64,000 nt of DNA, from assembly GCF_003719295.1 (NCBI RefSeq), contig NZ_RFLW01000006.1, positions 62,001 to 126,000 on the forward strand, read 5' to 3'. This DNA is from Haliea alexandrii (lineage in GTDB: Bacteria > Pseudomonadota > Gammaproteobacteria > Pseudomonadales > Halieaceae). A program made the position numbers and the translations under genes. Under the pieces are notes generated by a model, which saw nothing but the letters and a program-made list of their open reading frames with translations, was not told the DNA's origin and did no database searches. The first letter of the stretch is position 1. Every line of letters starts with the position of its first letter. Shown here in pieces: positions 58,668 to 64,000 of this stretch.

Positions 58668-60326
58668 ATGGGCGTAGCGAGTTACTTTGAGTTTGTGACG
58701 ACCCTGTTCGGGTGGATTCTGTACCAGGGCATCTGGGCGGTGCTGGTGGATACCGGCATCGTGTTTATCCCCATCATCGCCATGGTGCTTGGTCATGTCC
58801 TGGAAAGCCACAAGGGCGGGGATGATGAGGGCTCCGCCGCGATCCAGTCCCTCAAGAAAATCGAGGCCGACTTTATCGCCATGCTCGGCGTGCTGATCTT
58901 CGCGGCGATCCCCATGCTCGATGTCGAGCTGACCGACATGGAGTACCACAAGCCGGCCTTGCGCTGTACCGACACACCGGAAACCATTCCCGGCACGGCA
59001 ACCGGGACCACCTACGACACGACGCTGGCGGCCATGGCCGACCAGACCGGGGCTATCCCCCTGTGGTGGGCGATGCTGCATTGGCTGTCCAAGGCGGTGA
59101 CCGCCGCGTCGGTCGCGGCGATTCCCTGTTCCTACGATGTGGCGAGCGTGGACTACCGCCTGGCCGAAGCGAATCTGGAAGATCCGGTGCTCAACCAGGA
59201 GCTGGAGCAGTTCAAGAACGATTGTTGGCAGCCGGCGTACTCCCGCCTCAGTCGGACCAATCTGGCCAGCCTGACCCAAGTGGAGAAGGAAGACGCCACT
59301 TGGCTGGGCTCCGAATATCTATTGGGCTCAGGGTTGTATGACCGTTACTACAGCACCGTGCCGAACCCGCAATTTGCGTTCGATGCGACCCGCGATGCGG
59401 GCTATGAGGCCTATCAGGTCGAAGGCGGTTTTCCGGACTGCCGGGATTGGTGGAGCGATGGTGCTGTGGGGTTGCGCCGTCGGGTGCTGGACAATATCCC
59501 GGCAGATCTGCGCAACGAAATGATCTACAACGCGGACAATCTGATCCAGGAAACCTCGACAGTGACGCTCAGTGCATCGGAGCGGGAGGACGTGTTCCTG
59601 CGCAAATACCTGGCCGTGAAACGTACCGCGGAGGCGGTGGGCTCTGATATGCCCTTGGCGGTAACCTATGGTGACGGCGCGGAGCAGGTCCGCCAGGGGC
59701 GGTTCGCAGACTGGCGTAACAGCGAGAATCTGCTGCTCCAGAGCGCCGGGAATGTGCTCAACACCGGCGCCTACCTGATCCTGGGTGAAGCGGCGCGGGA
59801 TGCCGGTGAGGTGGGCGTAGCCTTAATCGGCTCGGCCCTGAAAGCCCCTGCGGCGATGGGGGAAGGCTATGCGATGCGCAATGGCATCAGCCTGTTCCAG
59901 CCTCTCGCGCTCATGATGATGATCATCGCGCTGCCGTTCCTGCTCATATTCGGGCGCTATGGCCTGCGTGCCCTGGTCACACTCAGCGTCATCTACTTCG
60001 GGTTTCACTTCCTGACCTTCATCTGGGCCGTCGCCTTCTGGGTCGATAACAACCTGATGCACCTGTTGACCAGTGCCGGGGGCCTGAGCGTGTTTGCCTC
60101 GGGTACCAGCGTCACCCAGTCGTTGATCCTGCTTTATATATCCCGATTTCTGTACATCGTATTTCCCATCCTTTACCTCACTGCCGTGGGCTGGGTTGGC
60201 TATCAGTCAGGGAACGTAGTGGGTCAGGTAGGTGATTTCGGTGGAAAAACTGGAGCAATTGGTGCCACGGGTGGACAGTTCGCAGGTCAAGTGGCGACAA
60301 AAGCCGCCACGAAGGGGAGAGCCTAG
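58668..60326 (+). CDS. TraG-like mating-pair protein
   Basis: A 552-residue polytopic protein from MGVASYFEFVTTLFGWILYQ (AAGGAACAGG upstream). It has N-terminal membrane helices (to about 60), a periplasmic domain with paired Cys, and a C-terminal cluster of four helices (about 410-530). It matches the TraG N-terminal domain family that closes these T4SS operons. Mating-pair stabilisation or entry exclusion role is from the family. Confidence 0.87.
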   Translation: MGVASYFEFVTTLFGWILYQGIWAVLVDTGIVFIPIIAMVLGHVLESHKGGDDEGSAAIQSLKKIEADFIAMLGVLIFAAIPMLDVELTDMEYHKPALRCTDTPETIPGTATGTTYDTTLAAMADQTGAIPLWWAMLHWLSKAVTAASVAAIPCSYDVASVDYRLAEANLEDPVLNQELEQFKNDCWQPAYSRLSRTNLASLTQVEKEDATWLGSEYLLGSGLYDRYYSTVPNPQFAFDATRDAGYEAYQVEGGFPDCRDWWSDGAVGLRRRVLDNIPADLRNEMIYNADNLIQETSTVTLSASEREDVFLRKYLAVKRTAEAVGSDMPLAVTYGDGAEQVRQGRFADWRNSENLLLQSAGNVLNTGAYLILGEAARDAGEVGVALIGSALKAPAAMGEGYAMRNGISLFQPLALMMMIIALPFLLIFGRYGLRALVTLSVIYFGFHFLTFIWAVAFWVDNNLMHLLTSAGGLSVFASGTSVTQSLILLYISRFLYIVFPILYLTAVGWVGYQSGNVVGQVGDFGGKTGAIGATGGQFAGQVATKAATKGRA

Positions 60327-60547
60327 AGTGAATCGCGTACGCCGTTTGGATCAAGGTCGTAACGGCCATCTCCATTCGGGGATTTGGTGTAAAAGTCTCG
60401 TGTTTCACGCGTATACCGTTCCAGATCAGTCTCTTCCGGTTCCTGGAAATCCGCGTGACGCAGCACCTCGGTGGCCGCAGTACTCAGGCTATGCAGAGCC
60501 TGGCCGCCAGCACGGGCGAGTCCGCAGAGCATATCTTTTACCGTCAT
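60323..60547 (-). CDS. Small hypothetical protein, 74 residues
   Basis: Start MTVKDMLCGLARAGGQALHS at 60547, with GGAGGGCGG upstream. The C-terminus is acidic and polar (EPEETDLERYTRETRDFYTK). No family recognised. It is convergent with the transfer operon and overlaps its last gene by 4 nt. Confidence 0.5.
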   Translation of the reverse strand: MTVKDMLCGLARAGGQALHSLSTAATEVLRHADFQEPEETDLERYTRETRDFYTKSPNGDGRYDLDPNGVRDSL

Positions 60548-60733
60548 CTCACCGCCCTCCAAGCCAGTGTGTCGTCTTTTCAAGCATAGCACGACATTCG
60601 GCAGGGGAGGGTGGTGGATTCAGGGTGTGCCCGTCACGGCTGATCCCGCAAAATAGGCGCGATACGCGGACGCATTGCCCTGATCAGCGGGCTCAGTAGT
60701 TTGTTTCATCAAATGCCGCCAGGAGGTTGGTCT

Positions 60734-60946
60734 ATGCAGCGAACAACACTCATGCTTGAACTGGAGCCGCGCCAGGTGAAGGCGTTGCTGGCCTTTACCC
60801 GGCAGGTGTCGAGAGACGAGGTAAAGCGTCTGCTGGGCGATGACGTTGACCCGGAGGCGGTGATCAGTGCGCTGGAAGAATTCCATTGGCAGCTGGCATC
60901 CTCGGGTGACCGCGAGGCCTTGGAACTGATGTCGAGATATGGATGA
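60734..60946 (+). CDS. Small hypothetical protein, 70 residues
   Basis: From MQRTTLMLELEPRQVKALLA (AGGAGG about 9 nt upstream). Largely helical and acidic, LGDDVDPEAVISALEEFHWQ; no family recognised. It is followed 14 nt later by the CsrA-like gene in the same direction, suggesting one transcript ending in topB. Confidence 0.6.
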   Translation: MQRTTLMLELEPRQVKALLAFTRQVSRDEVKRLLGDDVDPEAVISALEEFHWQLASSGDREALELMSRYG

Positions 60947-60960
60947 TGGGAGAAACAGGG

Positions 60961-61143
60961 ATGTTGACTCTGACACGCAGGGTGGGAGAAACCCTCCACA
61001 TTGGTGACCACACGGCAATTGTGGTTGAAGCACTCGAAAACGGGAAGGTCAGGATCAGGGTGCAGAGCGACCAGGCAACACGGACGGTGCGGGCAGATGG
61101 CAGGCCAGCCGATCGGCCCGTCCTTGGCCTGAGGTCCAGCTGA
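60961..61143 (+). CDS. CsrA/RsmA-like RNA-binding protein
   Basis: A 60-residue product with the CsrA N-terminus (MLTLTRRVGETLHIGDHTAI) and KVRIRV strand. After that the usual VHREEIY segment, which supplies a key RNA-contacting Arg, is replaced by RTVRADGRPADRP. It may be a divergent plasmid CsrA with altered binding or an antagonist. Gene order CsrA-like/topB suggests post-transcriptional control of element genes. Confidence 0.7.
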   Translation: MLTLTRRVGETLHIGDHTAIVVEALENGKVRIRVQSDQATRTVRADGRPADRPVLGLRSS

Positions 61144-61148
61144 GAGCG

Positions 61149-63266
61149 ATGAGAGTCTTTGTTGCTGAAAAGCCCTCGCTGGGGCGGGCCATCGCGGCGG
61201 TGTTGCCGGGTCCCCAGGAGCGGCACAAGACACACATACTCTCAGGCGAGGGTAACGTGGTGGTCTGGTGCGCCGGTCATCTTCTGGCCCAGTGCATGCC
61301 GGAGGACTACAACCCCGCCCACGAGAAGTGGGCACTCGAGCACCTGCCCATTGTCCCCGATGATTGGCGGCTCAAGCTGGCCCCGAAGGCCCGCGAGCTC
61401 TACAACACCATCAAGCGCTATGTGAAACAGGCCACAGTGATTGTTCATGCTGGGGATCCGGATCGGGAAGGGCAGTGGGTTGTCGATGCGGTACTCGAGC
61501 AGATTGGCATCGGCAACACCCCGGTTAAGCGCGTCCTGATCAGTGACCTGAATCCGCCGGCGGTGCGCAAGGCCTTGCGCGCGATGCCGGACAACGCCCA
61601 GTACCGCGGTTTGCGTGATGCCGCGGTGGGCCGCGCACGGGCGGATTGGCTCTACGGACTCAATTTGACGAGACTCTACACCCTGAAGGGACGGAGCGCG
61701 GGTCTTTCCGGTGTGCTGAGTGTCGGTCGGGTGCAGACCCCGGTGTTGGGCCTGGTCGTGCGTCGGGACCGCGAGATCGCCGATTTTCAGGCGCACCCGT
61801 TCTATGCGGTAGAGGCCAGTGTGACGGCCGATGGCGCCGATTTCACCGCCCAGTGGAGACCCGGCGAGCGAGCAGAACCCTACCTTGACCCCGACGGGCG
61901 TGTGATCGACAAGGCCTATGCGCAATCCGTTGCAACCGCACTGACCGGACAGGCGGGCCAGGTCATGGCATTCGCTCGCAAGCCGGAGAAAATTCCACCG
62001 CCCTTGCCGTTCTCCCTGCCCGAATTGCAGAAACTGGCCGCCAAGCTGAAGGGTCTCTCTCCCCGGCGAACCCTCGATTTGGCCCAGTCTCTCTATGAAA
62101 AGCACCAACTGCTGACCTACCCGCGCTCGGATTGTCCCTACCTGCCCCAGGACCACCACGCTGAGGCCAGTGAGGTACGCGAAGCGATCGCCCGGACCCT
62201 GGGCCGGGACCATCACTTGGCGCCTCTGACGGATGCGGTGGATCTGACCCGGCATGGCCGCTGCTGGAACGACAGTAAGGTGACGGCCCACCATGCAATT
62301 ATCCCGACCACGCGCGCCTTGTCGTCAGCAAACCTGTCACCCGATGAACACTTCATCTACAGCCTGGTGGCGCACCGCTACCTGCTGCAGTTTCTTCCGC
62401 CCCGGGAATTGCAGAAAACCGCGGTCGACATCGTAGTGCCGACCTCGGTCGGCGATGAGAGGCTGCAGGCGAAGCAGGCCCTGGAGGTCGATGCGGGCTG
62501 GTATGCCTGGCGACACGCGCTGGCGGTCGTAGACGTAGCTGAAAAGGCAACCGATGACCCGGAGGAGGGCGGAGCGCCGCTGCCTACCCTGAAACCGGGG
62601 CAGCGCATCGAGGTGACCGACGCACACCTGCAGGAAAAGATGACCTCGCCACCGAAGCCCTTTACCGAAGCGACACTACTGGACGCTATGACCGGGGTAG
62701 CCCGGTTTGTGGAGGATCCGTTGATCAGAAAGGTGCTGCGGGAAACGGACGGCCTTGGTACGCCGGCCACACAAGCAACGATACTTGAGACGCTCTTCAA
62801 ACGGGAGTATCTCGAGAAGCAGCGCAAGACGGTAGTCTCCACGGATCTGGGCAAGGCGCTGATTGATGCACTGCCCGAGTTCGTGACGCTCCCCGACATG
62901 ACGGCGTTGTGGGAGCTCAATCTGAACCAGATCGTGGAAGGCGACGAGACACTTGCTCATTTTATGAGCAGCATCCAGGGGCGCGTGGAAGGCCTGGTGG
63001 AACAGGGTGCCGGTGGATTGGTGGTCCCGGAGGCGCTGAAGGGCAACCGCCCACCACCCCGGAAAACGCCCCGGAAGCGCACATCGGGAAAAGGTGCGAA
63101 GACTGCCACTACTCACCCCTGCGCTCGCGAAGGCTGCAACGGTCAGCTACGCCGGATCAAAGGCAAACACGGGTTTTTTTGGGGATGCTCCAATTATCGC
63201 GACGGCTGTCGAGAGACCCGCAAAGATAGTCGGGGAAAACCAGCCAGGGCCTCATCTAAGGCGTAG
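61149..63266 (+). CDS. topB: DNA topoisomerase III
   Basis: A 705-residue type IA topoisomerase. TOPRIM domain from MRVFVAEKPSLGRAIA with the DPDREGQ motif (about 101-107), catalytic Tyr in LLTYPRSDCPYLP near 324, TPATQATI, and a C-terminal zinc ribbon (CAREGCNG...WGCSNYRDGC). Many conjugative elements carry topB for decatenation during replication or transfer. It begins 5 nt after the CsrA-like gene. Confidence 0.96.
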   Translation: MRVFVAEKPSLGRAIAAVLPGPQERHKTHILSGEGNVVVWCAGHLLAQCMPEDYNPAHEKWALEHLPIVPDDWRLKLAPKARELYNTIKRYVKQATVIVHAGDPDREGQWVVDAVLEQIGIGNTPVKRVLISDLNPPAVRKALRAMPDNAQYRGLRDAAVGRARADWLYGLNLTRLYTLKGRSAGLSGVLSVGRVQTPVLGLVVRRDREIADFQAHPFYAVEASVTADGADFTAQWRPGERAEPYLDPDGRVIDKAYAQSVATALTGQAGQVMAFARKPEKIPPPLPFSLPELQKLAAKLKGLSPRRTLDLAQSLYEKHQLLTYPRSDCPYLPQDHHAEASEVREAIARTLGRDHHLAPLTDAVDLTRHGRCWNDSKVTAHHAIIPTTRALSSANLSPDEHFIYSLVAHRYLLQFLPPRELQKTAVDIVVPTSVGDERLQAKQALEVDAGWYAWRHALAVVDVAEKATDDPEEGGAPLPTLKPGQRIEVTDAHLQEKMTSPPKPFTEATLLDAMTGVARFVEDPLIRKVLRETDGLGTPATQATILETLFKREYLEKQRKTVVSTDLGKALIDALPEFVTLPDMTALWELNLNQIVEGDETLAHFMSSIQGRVEGLVEQGAGGLVVPEALKGNRPPPRKTPRKRTSGKGAKTATTHPCAREGCNGQLRRIKGKHGFFWGCSNYRDGCRETRKDSRGKPARASSKA

Positions 63267-63286
63267 CACCCTCGGAGGGCGATGCG

Positions 63287-63478
63287 TTGATCAAAAAGAC
63301 CTCGAATTACGAGAAGTGTGCCTGGCCGGCGACAGGGATCCGTGAAAACTCGAAGCTGGAGGAATACGACTGGGGTTATCTCTACGTCTACACAGATGGG
63401 CGATTGCCGGAATTCCGGATTGAAGAAAGGCCAACTGAAGGAGAGATTCGGGAGCGCTGGGCGTATTATCTCCGTTAG
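63287..63478 (+). CDS. Small hypothetical protein, 63 residues
   Basis: From TTG 63287 (GGAGGG 8 nt upstream), MIKKTSNYEKCAWPATGIRE. A Tyr-rich core DWGYLYVYTDGRLPEFRIEE suggests a small beta fold. Not recognised. It follows topB by 20 bp. Confidence 0.5.
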   Translation: MIKKTSNYEKCAWPATGIRENSKLEEYDWGYLYVYTDGRLPEFRIEERPTEGEIRERWAYYLR

Positions 63479-63503
63479 CGAGGAAAGTGGCATAGTAACC
63501 GCG

Positions 63504-64000
63504 CTAATCGCCAAAGACTTGACGTATGTCGTATGTCTCCACTGAATTTGATGTCTTGCGAATGTGTTCAAAAGCCTCATCCACACTAGAAATTTGAATC
63601 ATTGGGAATGATTCATCGAAACTTACCTTGGGGTCGCACCAGTAGCTGGTGCTGGTGAGGGTAACGTGTCGTCGGCAGACTAGGGGTCTGGCCTCGTAAA
63701 TTGAGCAGCTTCCCTGATGAAGGAACGGGCATGGAGTCCCGTGGAACTCGGATTTCGGTAAGAATTTCTTGTTCCGCCTCCTCTTTATATGGGCTTCTAT
63801 GTGGGCAATCTCGATGTCACTCACCGAAACTTTATAGTGGCAGCATGCATTGCAGCCCTTCCTGCAGGGTGTGTACTTCAAAATATGCGAGTACAACTCG
63901 TTCATGAACGAGTACAGTCGTTCGAGTTTTTTCGCCGGATTCAATTTGGCTCGGATAAGCTGGCTGGAAAACTTTGCCTCTCTTTCAGCCAAGCTGGCGG
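63504..64000 (-). CDS. YkgJ-type cysteine-cluster protein (may extend past the edge)
   Basis: At least 162 residues with the metal-chelating cluster CRKGCNACCHYKV, then PCPFLHQGSCSIYEARPLVC, typical of the YkgJ/UPF0153 zinc- or iron-binding family. A TTG at 63992 is a possible start, but the frame stays open to the window end, so the true start may be outside. Role unknown; it is convergent with topB's neighbours. Confidence 0.8.
   Translation of the reverse strand, partial: ASLAEREAKFSSQLIRAKLNPAKKLERLYSFMNELYSHILKYTPCRKGCNACCHYKVSVSDIEIAHIEAHIKRRRNKKFLPKSEFHGTPCPFLHQGSCSIYEARPLVCRRHVTLTSTSYWCDPKVSFDESFPMIQISSVDEAFEHIRKTSNSVETYDIRQVFGD

Noticed and set aside
1..64000. tRNA or rRNA genes
   Set aside because: No tRNA cloverleaf or rRNA sequence was noticed; a covariance scan was not possible.

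Overview
The window is about 64 kb of GC-rich accessory DNA from a gammaproteobacterium; Pseudomonas, Halomonas or Marinobacter-like hosts would all fit and I cannot choose between them. It reads as part of a large conjugative element, either a plasmid or an ICE. Three things support this: a complete run of type IV secretion genes of the PFGI-1/ICE 'G' type (43.7-60.3 kb), an iteron origin with an initiator gene (29.2-31.2 kb) and ParAB partition genes (26.7-29.0 kb). No rRNA, tRNA or housekeeping chromosomal locus is visible, and no intact MobH relaxase is seen.

Region 1 (1-13175) is a nest of mobile elements. A Tn3-family transposon has tnpA, a nucleotidyltransferase/XRE toxin-antitoxin pair and a res region divergent from tnpR, followed by a small mercury operon (merR-merT-merP plus a GDCCVxC protein, no merA) and a right terminal repeat. 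Its tnpA is cut by an IS21-family element that runs off the left edge. A Tn402-type class 1 integron (tniA, truncated tniB, orf5, sul1, qacEdelta1, one small cassette, attI1, intI1) sits beside tnpR in the res region and is flanked by a perfect 5-bp duplication (AAAGA).

Region 2 (13.2-24.9 kb) is an anti-restriction, DNA-repair and toxin-antitoxin block. It carries an SRAP protein, a ParD-like/zeta pair, a DUF429 protein, ArdB/KlcA, a membrane-anchored nuclease, RadC, ParDE, a large ParB-like protein and an unusual XRE-dynamin-like GTPase next to a split zinc-ribbon membrane protein. Several genes have structured leaders: two related ~130-bp leaders precede ardB and a 66-codon gene, and two related 180-251-bp elements precede minus-strand genes.

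Region 3 (25.4-35.8 kb) holds replication and maintenance: a palindrome-regulated ParB-like gene, parAB, nine ~21-bp iterons with a DnaA box, the initiator, a short relaxase-derived protein without the HD motif, a RES/Xre toxin-antitoxin pair, a structured non-coding stretch and a tyrosine recombinase.

Region 4 (35.8-42.8 kb) looks like cargo: a periplasmic binding protein, a hybrid sensor kinase lacking both phosphorylation residues, a frameshifted zinc-ribbon gene, a TonB-dependent receptor and a gamma-glutamylcyclotransferase-like protein.

Region 5 (42.8-64 kb) starts with a divergent CI/Cro-like regulator pair that probably controls the transfer operon. It continues through coupling protein, pilus/channel proteins, VirB4-like ATPase and TraU/TraH/TraG-like proteins to a CsrA-like protein, topoisomerase III and a YkgJ-type cysteine-cluster protein cut by the right edge.
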